Source: Oscillospiraceae bacterium (GTDB lineage Bacteria; Bacillota; Clostridia; Oscillospirales; Acutalibacteraceae). From it: DNA of 64,000 nt. A model generated the notes under the pieces. It had not been told where the DNA came from and ran no database searches. It was given only the letters and a program-made list of their open reading frames with translations. The DNA lies in contig CACWPS010000005.1 in the NCBI GenBank assembly GCA_902762875.1, positions 124,001 to 188,000 on the forward strand, in the 5' to 3' direction. Position numbers and translations under genes: made by a program. Shown piece by piece: positions 6,711 to 15,295 of this stretch (positions are counted from its first letter, which is position 1; each line of letters begins with the position of its first letter).

Positions 6711-6850
6711 GGCTCCCTTGTGTAAAAGGAGCTGGCACGAAGTGACTGAGGGATTGCCGTAAAGGTCAAAAAATTAAGGCATAAATAAAGTATTAACAAT
6801 CCCTCCGTCTTTTGCTTCGCAAAATCCACCTCCCTTTACACAAGGGAGGC
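6711..6850. repeat. Intergenic palindromic repeat, family A (copy 3)
   Basis: 140 nt with terminal inverted repeats GGCTCCCTTGTGTAAAAGGA and CCCTTTACACAAGGGAGGC. Nearly identical to 4064-4195, so two direct copies bracket the two TasA-like genes at 4413 and 6057. Confidence 0.8.
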
Positions 6851-6887
6851 TTTATAGGAAAGCGATTTGTATTCCATTTGTTATATA

Positions 6888-7601
6888 CTATTCAAGCCCC
6901 AACGCAACAAGCGGGTCGGCGGCGTGGCCGTTTTTATAGGCTTCAAAATGAAGGTGGCTTTGGTCGGCACATTCGCTTGGTACTGCGGTTACAGTTCCTA
7001 TTATATCCCCTGCCGAGACGGTATCTCCCGCCTTTAGCTTTACATCCTTTAAAGATGCGTATTTGGTGGTTATACCGCCGTTATGCTCGATTGTCATAAC
7101 CGTTCCGAGGGTTGAGCTTTCGTCGACCGAGGTGACCTTTCCGTTCCCTGCGGCGCTTACCGAGGTGCCCTCCTCACAGGCTATATCAAGCCCTGTGTGT
7201 ATGCGCATATCCCCTAAGGTTACGGAATACTGGAGCACCTTTTCGCTGTAGCCCTTAATTATTTCACCCTGCACGGGCATACTGAAAACAACCGAGGTAT
7301 CGGGGGCTTCACTGCTTTCGGTTTCCTCTACTGAGGAATAGGGCTCGTCCGAAACGGTTTTTCCTGCTTCTTCAGCGGTTGGTGGGTTAGATATTTCGGG
7401 CGTACTGCTGCTTTCAATAATGCTGTTATGGGAGGAATAGGAGCTGGAGCTCTCCTTTTTCGACGGGGTATCACGCCTGCTTATATTCGCCGCGGCGAAC
7501 CAAGCGGCACCGCCTATTGCAACAAGACAGCAGGCGATTACAATATAAAATGCCGCACTGCCTGCAAATTTAGATTTAGAATGGTATTCCGAATATTTCA
7601 T
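6888..7601 (-). CDS. M23 (LytM-type) peptidase domain protein, SpoIIQ-like
   Basis: 237 aa from the ATG at 7601; a TTG 11 codons upstream is less likely, since AAAGGAA lies just before the ATG. A membrane helix (about 17-38) anchors a Ser/Glu-rich linker (about 45-105) and a C-terminal LytM domain (about 110-237). Zinc ligands are intact: HTGLDIA (H-x3-D) and SHLHFE (HxH). In spore formers such membrane-anchored LytM proteins include SpoIIQ, which bridges mother cell and forespore; others are cell-wall endopeptidases. The layout fits SpoIIQ, but no sporulation neighbour confirms it, so the general name is safer. Confidence 0.85.
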   Translation of the reverse strand: MKYSEYHSKSKFAGSAAFYIVIACCLVAIGGAAWFAAANISRRDTPSKKESSSSYSSHNSIIESSSTPEISNPPTAEEAGKTVSDEPYSSVEETESSEAPDTSVVFSMPVQGEIIKGYSEKVLQYSVTLGDMRIHTGLDIACEEGTSVSAAGNGKVTSVDESSTLGTVMTIEHNGGITTKYASLKDVKLKAGDTVSAGDIIGTVTAVPSECADQSHLHFEAYKNGHAADPLVALGLE

Positions 7602-7792
7602 TTCAATCGTTCCTTTCCCTTTTATTATGAACAAATATACATATTATATTCCCTAAAAATTTAAAATCCGTTCACAGAAACGAAAAATTTATGGTTTAAT
7701 ATATACTCGTACCGAAAAGGGAGCCGCACCCGATTTGGTATAATTTCTCTTTTAAAAAAGAGAAGTTCTCTCCTCAAACCCCTTAAAAGTGG

Positions 7793-7819
7793 AAAAGAGC
7801 CGTGCAAACGGCTCTTTTT
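7793..7819 (-). terminator. Intrinsic terminator after the Gx transporter gene
   Basis: AAAAGAGCCG and CGGCTCTTTTT form a hairpin with T-runs on both strands at the end of the minus-strand Gx-transporter gene. Confidence 0.85.
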
Positions 7820-8295
7820 CACTTTATTCTTTTAAAAATAATTAAAGATAATGCTCCGATTATGCCGCCGCTAATTAACGCCGAGACCAGCAAAAAGGGC
7901 AGATAATACCATACTGCCCGCCCGAAAATAAGCGATGCCACAGTCAGCTGTACTAAGTTATGCACCGCCGCACCCGCTATACTGAAGCCTACAACCGAAA
8001 CGCTTTTAATCCCCGATAAAGGTTTCATTATCACCACCGAAATTATACCCGCCGTAAGGGAAAAAACAAGGGAAAAGGGGGTAGAAAAAAGCAGGGCGGA
8101 AAGCAAAATGCGGGTTATATTTACGAGGAGCGCACCCTTGAAATCCTTAAAGCATAAAAGGAGCAGAGCCACAGAGTTTGCAATCCCCAATTTTATGCCC
8201 GGGGCTATAAAGGAAAGGGAAAAAAGGCTTTCTATGTAGCCGAAAATCAGCGCAAGGCTCGTTAAAATCCCGTAAAGGGCAACTTTTTTTGCCAT
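7819..8295 (-). CDS. Gx transporter family membrane protein (Hpre_diP_synt_I type)
   Basis: 158 aa, about five membrane helices. Gly-rich helices include APGIKLGIANSVALLL, typical of the Gx transporter family (older name 'heptaprenyl diphosphate synthase component I'). The family is related to ECF-type substrate-binding membrane proteins, and its substrate is not settled. AGGTG precedes the ATG at 8295. It lies 8 nt after the NusG-domain-II gene on the same strand and is divergent from apbE. This trio recurs in anaerobic Firmicutes, where it is associated with flavin or redox biology. Likely imports or handles a lipid or flavin-related compound (inference). Confidence 0.85.
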   Translation of the reverse strand: MAKKVALYGILTSLALIFGYIESLFSLSFIAPGIKLGIANSVALLLLCFKDFKGALLVNITRILLSALLFSTPFSLVFSLTAGIISVVIMKPLSGIKSVSVVGFSIAGAAVHNLVQLTVASLIFGRAVWYYLPFLLVSALISGGIIGALSLIIFKRIK

Positions 8296-8303
8296 TTTTT
8301 CAC

Positions 8304-8621
8304 CTACTCAATCTCGGCGATTACCTTGTTTGGGAGACATATTATGCTCTCCCCCTTTTTGGTTATCGCCCTGTGATTTACGCAAATTTGGTTTTTGCAG
8401 TCGGCTTGTGTGACCGTAACTGCACCGCCTTTAATTTCCACCGTGTTGCCCTTAAGCTCAACTACCTTGTTTTCATAAAGTGAGCCTTTGTATATTAGCT
8501 CGTTATTTTCCTTGACTGTGACCATCTTGCCCCCGCTTTTAGTGAAAAAAAGCAGAGCAGAGGAGATTATAATAAGGGCTGAAACCGAAATGATTATTAT
8601 TCTGTCGCCTTTTTTAAGCAC
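8304..8621 (-). CDS. NusG domain II family membrane-anchored protein
   Basis: About 105 aa. GGAG is well spaced from the GTG at 8621; an alternative GTG at 8630 sits too close to it. One N-terminal membrane helix (about 8-27) is followed by an extracytoplasmic NusG-domain-II fold with the conserved end CKNQICVNHRAITKKGESIICLPNKV. The paired Cys residues (C-x4-C and a third Cys) are characteristic of this family (PF07009). Function is unproven; it co-occurs with Gx transporters and ApbE. Operon with the gene at 7819. Confidence 0.85.
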   Translation of the reverse strand: MLKKGDRIIIISVSALIIISSALLFFTKSGGKMVTVKENNELIYKGSLYENKVVELKGNTVEIKGGAVTVTQADCKNQICVNHRAITKKGESIICLPNKVIAEIE

Positions 8622-8670
8622 TTTTCCCACTCCAAAAACAAAAAACAGATATATTTTATTTTAACACACC

Positions 8671-8699
8671 TTTACAAAAAAAGAAAGTCATTGTATAAT
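8671..8699 (+). promoter_or_regulatory. Promoter of apbE-secA
   Basis: TTTACA-N17-TATAAT, with the -10 ending at 8699. The expected start (about 8706) falls on the apbE ATG at 8707, so the mRNA may be leaderless. Confidence 0.75.
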
Positions 8700-8706
8700 A
8701 AAAGGT

Positions 8707-9657
8707 ATGAAAAAAAGTGTAACCCTTCCGATGATGTTGATTTTACTCCTGCTTTGCGGTTGCAATTCGGGGGAAAGGGAAAATTCAGAGACCCGTTTTT
8801 TGCTTGACACCGTTTGTACCCTCACCGCTGACTGTGAGGGGGAGGTTATAGACGGCGCTTTTTCGCTGTGCGAGGAGCTTGAACGGACTTTAAGCAAAAC
8901 CCTAAAGGACAGCGAGGTTTATAGGCTTAATAACACCGAGGGCTTTGTTTCGGTTTCTGAGGATACCCTTAAAACAATAGAGCGGGCGCTTTATTATGCC
9001 GATTTATCGGGCGGGAAATTTGATATTACCATAGCCCCCGTTTCGGCATTATGGGATTTTAAAAATCAGGTAATACCAAGTAAAGACGAAATTTCCGAGG
9101 CTTTGCAAAATGTGGATTACCACAGTATTGAGATAAAAAACGGCGAAATTTCTTTAGGCACAAGGCAGATTGACTTAGGCGGTATAGCCAAGGGCTATAT
9201 TGCCGATAAGGCTACGGAGTACCTTATAGAAAAGGGTGCTGAAAATGCCCTTGTTAATTTCGGCGGGAATATCTGCACTATAGGCGAATATAATATCGGC
9301 ATAAAAAAGCCCTTTGACGGTTCGGTTATTGCCACGGTGACTATTAAGGATAAATGTGCGGTGACCTCGGGCATATACGAGCGTTACATTAAAAGCGACG
9401 GCAAGATATACCACCACATCCTTGACACCGAGACGGGCTACGGGGTAGAGAATGAGTTAGCGTCGGTTACGGTTATTGGCGATACCGCCCTTGACTGTGA
9501 CGCACTCTCCACCCTTTGTATGCTCTTAGGCACCGAAGAGGGACTGGGAATTATTAATAATACTGCGGACACCGAGGCGGTCTTTATAGACCGAGAGAAT
9601 AACATAACATTAAGCTCGGGGCTGTACCGTGAAAACGATAAAATACACTTTAAGTAA
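8707..9657 (+). CDS. apbE: FAD:protein FMN transferase, lipoprotein
   Basis: 316 aa. It attaches FMN through a phosphoester to Thr/Ser of exported redox proteins, using FAD and Mg2+. Residues 1-19 are a lipoprotein signal with lipobox LLCGC. The ApbE domain follows, with SGGKFDITIAPVSALWDF, the DLGGIAKGYIADKA motif (about 155-170), NFGGNICTIG (about 182) and LDCDALSTLCMLLG near the end. These are the family's FAD and metal-binding signatures. No flavinylated FMN-binding-domain substrate is in the window. The promoter suggests a leaderless transcript. secA follows after 12 nt. Confidence 0.93.
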   Translation: MKKSVTLPMMLILLLLCGCNSGERENSETRFLLDTVCTLTADCEGEVIDGAFSLCEELERTLSKTLKDSEVYRLNNTEGFVSVSEDTLKTIERALYYADLSGGKFDITIAPVSALWDFKNQVIPSKDEISEALQNVDYHSIEIKNGEISLGTRQIDLGGIAKGYIADKATEYLIEKGAENALVNFGGNICTIGEYNIGIKKPFDGSVIATVTIKDKCAVTSGIYERYIKSDGKIYHHILDTETGYGVENELASVTVIGDTALDCDALSTLCMLLGTEEGLGIINNTADTEAVFIDRENNITLSSGLYRENDKIHFK

Positions 9658-9669
9658 AGAGGTAGCAAA

Positions 9670-12402
9670 ATGAATTTAATAAAGGCGATTTTCGGCAATT
9701 ACAGCGAAAAGGAAATAAAAAGAATAATCCCCTTAAGGGACAGGGTGCTTTCCTTGGAAGAGGAGTACAGGGCGCTTTCGGACACAGAGCTTAGAAACAA
9801 GACTGACGAGTTTAAGGAAAGGCTCGCCTCGGGAGAGACCCTTGACGATATTCTGCCCGAGGCCTTTGCCGCCTGCCGTGAGGCGGCGGACAGGGTGCTT
9901 GGTATGCGCCACTTCCCGGTGCAGATTTTGGGCGGAATTATTCTTCATCAGGGCAGAATTGCCGAGATGAAGACGGGCGAGGGTAAAACCCTTGTGGCTA
10001 CACTTCCTGCATACTTAAACGCTCTGTCAGGCAAAGGGGTTCATATTGTAACGGTAAACGATTACCTTGCAAAGCGTGACTCGGAGTGGATGGGCAAGCT
10101 CTACCGCTTTATGGGGCTTACTGTGGGCCTTATTATTCACGGTATGGACAAGGAAGAAAAAAAGGCCGCCTACGATGCGGACATTACCTACTGCACCAAT
10201 AACGAATTAGGCTTCGATTACCTGCGGGACAATATGGTAATCTACAAGGAGCAAAAGGTTCAGCGAGGCCACAATTTTGCCGTTGTGGACGAGGTGGACT
10301 CCATCCTTATAGACGAGGCGAGAACCCCCCTTATAATTTCGGGTCAGTCTGATAAATCCACCGATCTTTACACCTTAGCAAACCGCTTTGCTTTAAGCCT
10401 TAAAATGGTAAAGGTTAAGGAAATGGACGACAAGGCAAGCGACGAGGAAACCAACTATGACGGCGACTATGTTGTGGACGAAAAGGCCCACACCGCCACC
10501 CTTACCCCCTCGGGTGTTAAGAAAGCTGAGGAGTATTTCAGTATTGAAAATCTTAATGACAGCGAAAATATCGCCATCGCCCACCATATAAATCAGGCAA
10601 TCCGTGCCCACGGCGTTATGAAGCGGGATGTGGACTATGTTGTAAAGGACGGCGAGGTTATAATCGTTGATGAGTTCACAGGCCGCCTTATGTACGGCCG
10701 CCGTTACAATGAGGGACTGCATCAGGCGATTGAAGCCAAAGAGGGCGTAAAGGTTGCCCGTGAATCAAAGACACTTGCAACTATCACCTTCCAGAACTTC
10801 TTTAGGCTTTATAACAAGCTTTCGGGTATGACGGGTACCGCCATGACCGAGGAAGCCGAGTTTCAGGAGATTTACAAGCTTGATGTTATCGAAATCCCCA
10901 CAAATAAGCCCATTGCCCGTGTGGACGAAAATGATGTTGTCTACAAAACCGAAAAGGCAAAGTTTAATGCGGTTATAGATAAGATTATAGAATGTAACGC
11001 TAAGGGTCAGCCGGTGCTTGTGGGTACGGTTACCATTGAAAAATCGGAGCTTTTGTCGGCTATGCTTAAAAGGCGGGGCGTAAAGCACAATGTCTTAAAC
11101 GCTAAGCACCACGAAAAAGAGGCTGAAATTATAGCTCAGGCGGGTAAATTCGGTGCAGTTACCATAGCTACCAATATGGCGGGACGAGGCACCGATATAA
11201 TGCTTGGCGGTAATGCGGAGTATCTGGCAAAGGCACAGCTCCGTCACGACGGTTTAAGCGAGGAAATGATAGTTGAGGCGACAGGCTTTGCCGAAACAGA
11301 GGACCCCGACATTATTTCGGCGAGGGAAAAGTACAAGGAGTATTACGATAAATACAAGGCGGAGATAGCTCCCGAGGCAGAGAAGGTAAGACAGGCGGGC
11401 GGTCTTTGCATTATAGGTACCGAGCGCCACGATTCAAGACGAATTGATAACCAGTTAAGAGGCCGTGCGGGCCGTCAGGGAGACCCCGGTAACACCCAGT
11501 TCTTTGTATCCCTTGAAGACGATTTGATGAGACTTTTCGGCGGAGAGAGAATATCCAATATGATGGACACCCTTAAGGTAGAGGAGGACACCCCCCTTGA
11601 GAGCGGAATGTTATCCCGCACTATCGAGGGCGCCCAGAAGAAGAAAGAGGGTATGAACTTCGCAACCCGTAAGAATGTTCTTCAGTACGACGATGTAATG
11701 AACAAACAGCGTGAGCTTATCTACACCCAGAGGAACAAGGTGCTTGACGGCGAAAACCTTAAGGACACCGTAATCAGAATGATTGACGAGACGGTTGAGG
11801 AGTACTCAAAGATTTACCTTGCCGACGACGCTATTCACGATAACTGGGATTTAAACGGTCTGCGTGAATACTTCTTAGGTTGGATTACAGAGCCGACAGA
11901 CCTGCACTTTACCCCCGAGGAGCTTGGCAACACCTCAAGAGAAGAGGTTGCTGATAAGCTTAAGGCAGAGGCCCACGCAAGGTATGAAAAGCGTGAAGCG
12001 GAGTTTGGCAGTAATGTTATGCGTGAAATCGAGCGGGTAATGCTCTTGCGCTCGGTTGATACAAACTGGATGGACCACATTGACGCTATGGACCAGCTCC
12101 GTCAGGGAATAGGTCTTCGTGCCTACGGTCAGCACGACCCTGTTGTTGAGTACCGCAACGACAGCTACGATATGTTCGAGGCTATGACCAACACCATCCG
12201 TGAGCAGACCGCAAAGCTTGTCCTTACCGTACGGGTTCGCCGTGACGAGGAGGTTAAGCGTGAAAAGGTTGCCGAGGAAACCTCCACAGGCGACAAACCC
12301 TTGACCGTAAGAGGGAAAGGCGCTGTAAGCAAAAACGCCCTTTGCCCCTGCGGCAGCGGCAAAAAGTATAAGCGTTGCTGCGGAAAGGATTTAGAGGATT
12401 AA
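9670..12402 (+). CDS. secA: Preprotein translocase ATPase SecA
   Basis: 910 aa, the usual length. It drives export through SecYEG (secY is at 39193). Walker A is MKTGEGKTL (about 100-108) and the DEAD-like motif is [17 protein letters not shown] (about 205-221). GTDIMLGG and [11 protein letters not shown] belong to the second nucleotide-binding domain. The C-terminal zinc-binding SEC-C motif [14 protein letters not shown] is present (about 892-905), a site for SecB or ribosome contact. AGAGGT precedes the ATG. Transcribed with apbE. It would also export the TasA-like proteins at the start of the window. Confidence 0.98.
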   Translation: MNLIKAIFGNYSEKEIKRIIPLRDRVLSLEEEYRALSDTELRNKTDEFKERLASGETLDDILPEAFAACREAADRVLGMRHFPVQILGGIILHQGRIAEMKTGEGKTLVATLPAYLNALSGKGVHIVTVNDYLAKRDSEWMGKLYRFMGLTVGLIIHGMDKEEKKAAYDADITYCTNNELGFDYLRDNMVIYKEQKVQRGHNFAVVDEVDSILIDEARTPLIISGQSDKSTDLYTLANRFALSLKMVKVKEMDDKASDEETNYDGDYVVDEKAHTATLTPSGVKKAEEYFSIENLNDSENIAIAHHINQAIRAHGVMKRDVDYVVKDGEVIIVDEFTGRLMYGRRYNEGLHQAIEAKEGVKVARESKTLATITFQNFFRLYNKLSGMTGTAMTEEAEFQEIYKLDVIEIPTNKPIARVDENDVVYKTEKAKFNAVIDKIIECNAKGQPVLVGTVTIEKSELLSAMLKRRGVKHNVLNAKHHEKEAEIIAQAGKFGAVTIATNMAGRGTDIMLGGNAEYLAKAQLRHDGLSEEMIVEATGFAETEDPDIISAREKYKEYYDKYKAEIAPEAEKVRQAGGLCIIGTERHDSRRIDNQLRGRAGRQGDPGNTQFFVSLEDDLMRLFGGERISNMMDTLKVEEDTPLESGMLSRTIEGAQKKKEGMNFATRKNVLQYDDVMNKQRELIYTQRNKVLDGENLKDTVIRMIDETVEEYSKIYLADDAIHDNWDLNGLREYFLGWITEPTDLHFTPEELGNTSREEVADKLKAEAHARYEKREAEFGSNVMREIERVMLLRSVDTNWMDHIDAMDQLRQGIGLRAYGQHDPVVEYRNDSYDMFEAMTNTIREQTAKLVLTVRVRRDEEVKREKVAEETSTGDKPLTVRGKGAVSKNALCPCGSGKKYKRCCGKDLED

Positions 12403-12412
12403 AAGATTATAT

Positions 12413-12487
12413 GTAGGGGAGGGGCTTAAGCGCCCTCCCGTGAATTCGCAAAATACTTTCGGGAGGGCACAGAGACCCTCCCCTACG
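12413..12487. repeat. Intergenic palindromic repeat, family B (copy 3)
   Basis: GTAGGGGAGGGGCTTAAGCG at one end and GACCCTCCCCTAC at the other, with an inner GGGAGGGC/GCCCTCCC palindrome. It fills the gap between secA and the convergent ATPase gene. Confidence 0.65.
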
Positions 12488-12536
12488 ACGGGCAGACTGA
12501 TTGTTTGTACCGTTATTTTATATAACAATTAAAAAT

Positions 12537-13613
12537 TTACAGCATTTCCTCTGCAAATTTTTCGGCAAAGGCGGTGAGTTTACGGAAATTCATCGCCTTT
12601 ATATAATAGCCTTCAAGCTTATCGTGCACCCGCTTTGCACCGCCGAGCGCCTCCGCCGCAGAGAGTAATAACTCCTTAGCAGCTTTTTTGTTAAATTTCA
12701 GTCTCTCTCTGCTTAAGTGCAGTTTTTGAGATGAAACAAAACGCCGAGCGTGAATACGCCGCTCCTTAGAAGCAAAGTGAATGTAGGCGTTTTCGGTGGC
12801 AAAGCCGAGCCCTAATTCGGGTATTATAATATGGTCAGTGATAACAGAGGGCAAAAACGGATTCTTAAGGGTAATTATTTCGTATCCGTTTTTAAGGGCA
12901 TATTCTCGGACAAAACCGATTATTATGTTAGACGCACCGCCGTATTCGTCGTCAATTATAACCGTTTTAGGCACTTCCTTTAAAAGTGTGTCCGAGTAGG
13001 AAACTATACCAAGGGGGGTTATGCCCTCAATAAATCTTACCCACTCGTTACCTACAGCGGCGTTTGCTCTTTGGGGTATCAGCTTACGGCAAAGAGCCTT
13101 TGAAAATTGCAGAGCCTTTTCCTTATCGGTGCAGGCAAGCTCTGTTTTATAGCTGTCTAAAATCAGCTTGCCCGCCGCCTCAATATACCGTGAGGCGGTT
13201 TTGTGATAGGCCTTATTGAGAAGCGCGGTTGCGATTATTTCCTTTTTTTCGCTCTTAAAGGCATTGTCATCCCAAAAATCGCTGAAATTGAGTATTTTCT
13301 CACAAGCGCCGGGGAAGTCGGGCTCAACCGTGTGGGGCGGCGTTCCGTCAATGATTACAAGCTTTTTTTCGGGCAGAATTACCCCGTCAAGGGAATTCGG
13401 GTCGGAGCTGCAGGGGCAAAGCAGAACTTTATATCCCTTTTCTGCGGCTTTAAGTGCAAAATATTTCATAAAAGAGGATTTTCCCGTACCGGGTCCGCCC
13501 TTTATTATGAATGCCTGCCACTCGCCGTCGGGCAGATAGCTTTTTTCAAAGTAAGAGCAGAACCCCTCGCAGGAGTTTGCGGCTAAAAAGTATTTTAAAT
13601 TAAAATTTTCCAT
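12537..13613 (-). CDS. P-loop ATPase of unknown role (PRK06851-like)
   Basis: 358 aa from ATG 13613, which has GGAGGG 7 nt upstream. A longer frame to 13763 overlaps RNase P RNA and is rejected. The Walker A motif GGPGTGKSSFMKYF lies at about 36-49. A second nucleotide-binding-like half is suggested by TPLGIVSYSDTLLKEVPKTV and VIIDDEYGGAS. The C-terminus is basic and helical. It matches the conserved Firmicutes 'two-half ATPase' family seen with spore formers; no reaction has been shown that I know of. Monocistronic on the minus strand, divergent from rnpB. Confidence 0.8.
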   Translation of the reverse strand: MENFNLKYFLAANSCEGFCSYFEKSYLPDGEWQAFIIKGGPGTGKSSFMKYFALKAAEKGYKVLLCPCSSDPNSLDGVILPEKKLVIIDGTPPHTVEPDFPGACEKILNFSDFWDDNAFKSEKKEIIATALLNKAYHKTASRYIEAAGKLILDSYKTELACTDKEKALQFSKALCRKLIPQRANAAVGNEWVRFIEGITPLGIVSYSDTLLKEVPKTVIIDDEYGGASNIIIGFVREYALKNGYEIITLKNPFLPSVITDHIIIPELGLGFATENAYIHFASKERRIHARRFVSSQKLHLSRERLKFNKKAAKELLLSAAEALGGAKRVHDKLEGYYIKAMNFRKLTAFAEKFAEEML

Positions 13614-13655
13614 AAATACCCTCCAATCAATACATTTTATTCTGAAAAAATAGTT

Positions 13656-13684
13656 TTGACACAGAAAGGGGTTTATGTTAAAAT
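13656..13684 (+). promoter_or_regulatory. Promoter of rnpB
   Basis: Consensus TTGACA (13656) and TAAAAT (13679) with 17-nt spacing. A small GCCGATTTTTATCGGC hairpin lies between the start site and the mature RNA. Confidence 0.85.
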
Positions 13685-13710
13685 GATAAAGCCGATTTTT
13701 ATCGGCATAT

Positions 13711-14036
13711 GAGTCGGTCAGACGGTTGCGGGCAGAAATGCCCGAGGAAAGTCCGAGCCCCACAGGGCAGAATAGCGGCTAACGGCCGCCGAGGGTGACC
13801 TTAGGGAAAGTGCAACAGAGATATACCGCCGCATTTTTGCGGTAAGGGTGGAAAGGCGAGGTAAGAGCTCACCGGTCTTACGGGAACGGCAAGACCCTGT
13901 AAACCCTATTCGGAGCAACGCTGACTGTAACGATACACCTGCCCGGCGTGTTACGAAAAGCGGCTTGAGCGCCGGGAGCAATCCCGCGTCGAGATAGATA
14001 ACCGTCCGCGACAGAACTCGGCTTACCGACCGACTC
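13711..14036 (+). ncRNA. rnpB: RNase P RNA (bacterial type A-like)
   Basis: About 326 nt catalytic RNA that matures tRNA 5' ends. The first helix is GAGTCGGTC (13711) paired with GACCGACTC (ending 14036), followed by a T-run terminator. The universal core is present: GAGGAAAGTCCGAGC near the 5' end, GGGTGACC/AGGGAAAGTGCAACAGAGA in the middle, GTAAACCC, and ACAGAACTCGGCTTA near the 3' end. Confidence 0.96.
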
Positions 14037-14058
14037 TTTTTTAGTTACAAATATTAAA

Positions 14059-14130
14059 CGGGACGATGTGGGCATCGTCCCCTACGCAGTTTTAATTTAC
14101 ATTCGTAGGGGGCGATGCCCACATCGCCCC
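14059..14130. repeat. Intergenic palindromic repeat, family B (copy 4)
   Basis: GGGACGATGTGGGCATCGTCC, then GTAGGGGGCGATGCCCACATCGCCCC. The inner palindrome spells the same theme with changed bases, as expected of hairpins kept by pairing. Confidence 0.7.
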
Positions 14131-14140
14131 AAAAAAGATA

Positions 14141-15172
14141 TTATATAAAATAATAATTCGTATCCCAGGCGGGGACAGAGGGGAAATGGCGCAAATATAG
14201 TTTATACTCGTCCCGTATTTTAAAAATCGCCTCGGGCAGAGAAAATAAATCCTCGTTTCGGTGGTAGCAGGCAAGCTGAATTTTAGGTCTATATTTTAAG
14301 ATTGTTTTTTCAGCCCCCGCTATCATTTTTAATTCTCCGCCCTCAACATCTGCCTTAATAAAGGTGGCACCATTTTGTGCGATTTCGTCCACGGTTACGG
14401 ACGGAATTTCTAACCCCTCGCCGAGGCTTGAATTTCTCCCGCCACGCATAGCGAAAAATTCTGTTCCGCTCTTGTCGGACACACAGGCGTTTATCGCTCT
14501 GAAATTTTTTAGTGTCTCGGTGTTAGCACAAAGCTTTTTAAAGCTTTTTTTATCGGGCTCTACGGCGGTAATAAAGCTGTAGTTATTTACTCGGGAAGTA
14601 AAGTCGGCTACCGTATCCCCCGTATATGCGCCTAAGTCAATATAGCTTTCGCTGTCGTTAAGCCTTAAGAATGTGTTATAAGGCTCGTTCTCGCTTACCT
14701 CGCACCTGTAGAGATAATCGAGTCTTCCGCTTAATTTATAGCGTATTATACAGCAGAAGGTTTCCCTTGATTTTTCGTCCCCAAGGCGAGAATAAATGTG
14801 TTCTAAGGCTTCTTTGTTGCTTTGGGCATATTCGCTGTTAAAAAGTCCGCCGCCGTATACGGGCACATCGGGAGCGTAAAGCTCCTGCTCGGCGGAAATT
14901 TTTTTAATATTTTCTAACACCTCGGGACGGGAACTTCCAAAGCATAAAAGTACTATCATTTCGCCGAATTTTTCTTTTAGCTCGGAATAGGAAGAAAGCT
15001 TAAAGCCGTGGAAAAATTTTTCCCGCACAAAGCCGTCGGTTGCGAAAACGCCCGAGATTTCGATATTATTAGCCTTTAATACATCTATTATTTTATCCGC
15101 ACCGTTGCCCATACCGTAAAGCACTATAGGCTTTTTTACTGTCTGTAAATAACTCCATAAATCCTGTTCCAT
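14141..15172 (-). CDS. FkbM family methyltransferase
   Basis: 343 aa. The N-terminal part (about 1-130) resembles a nucleotide-sugar or Rossmann region (PIVLYGMGNGADKIIDVL). The C-terminal FkbM domain (about 165-320) has SAM-binding SYIDLGAYTGDTVADF, the acidic VEPDKKSF, and FIKADVEGGELKMIAGA. FkbM proteins O-methylate sugars or polyketides; the two-part layout is common in cell-surface glycan modification. No glycan gene cluster is adjacent, so the substrate is unknown. It ends next to a family B repeat and is divergent from rhaB. Confidence 0.88.
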   Translation of the reverse strand: MEQDLWSYLQTVKKPIVLYGMGNGADKIIDVLKANNIEISGVFATDGFVREKFFHGFKLSSYSELKEKFGEMIVLLCFGSSRPEVLENIKKISAEQELYAPDVPVYGGGLFNSEYAQSNKEALEHIYSRLGDEKSRETFCCIIRYKLSGRLDYLYRCEVSENEPYNTFLRLNDSESYIDLGAYTGDTVADFTSRVNNYSFITAVEPDKKSFKKLCANTETLKNFRAINACVSDKSGTEFFAMRGGRNSSLGEGLEIPSVTVDEIAQNGATFIKADVEGGELKMIAGAEKTILKYRPKIQLACYHRNEDLFSLPEAIFKIRDEYKLYLRHFPSVPAWDTNYYFI

Positions 15173-15295
15173 ACAATCACCATAAAAGATTATATATTTT
15201 TTTATCGGATTTTACAATATTAAAGTTAATAAAGGATATAGCAATTATATCGAATATATGATATAATTAAAAAAATACTATACGGAGGCAACATT

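Noticed and set aside
13614..13763. 50-codon N-terminal extension of the P-loop ATPase
   Set aside because: It overlaps rnpB and its promoter, while ATG 13613 has a clear GGAGGG site.
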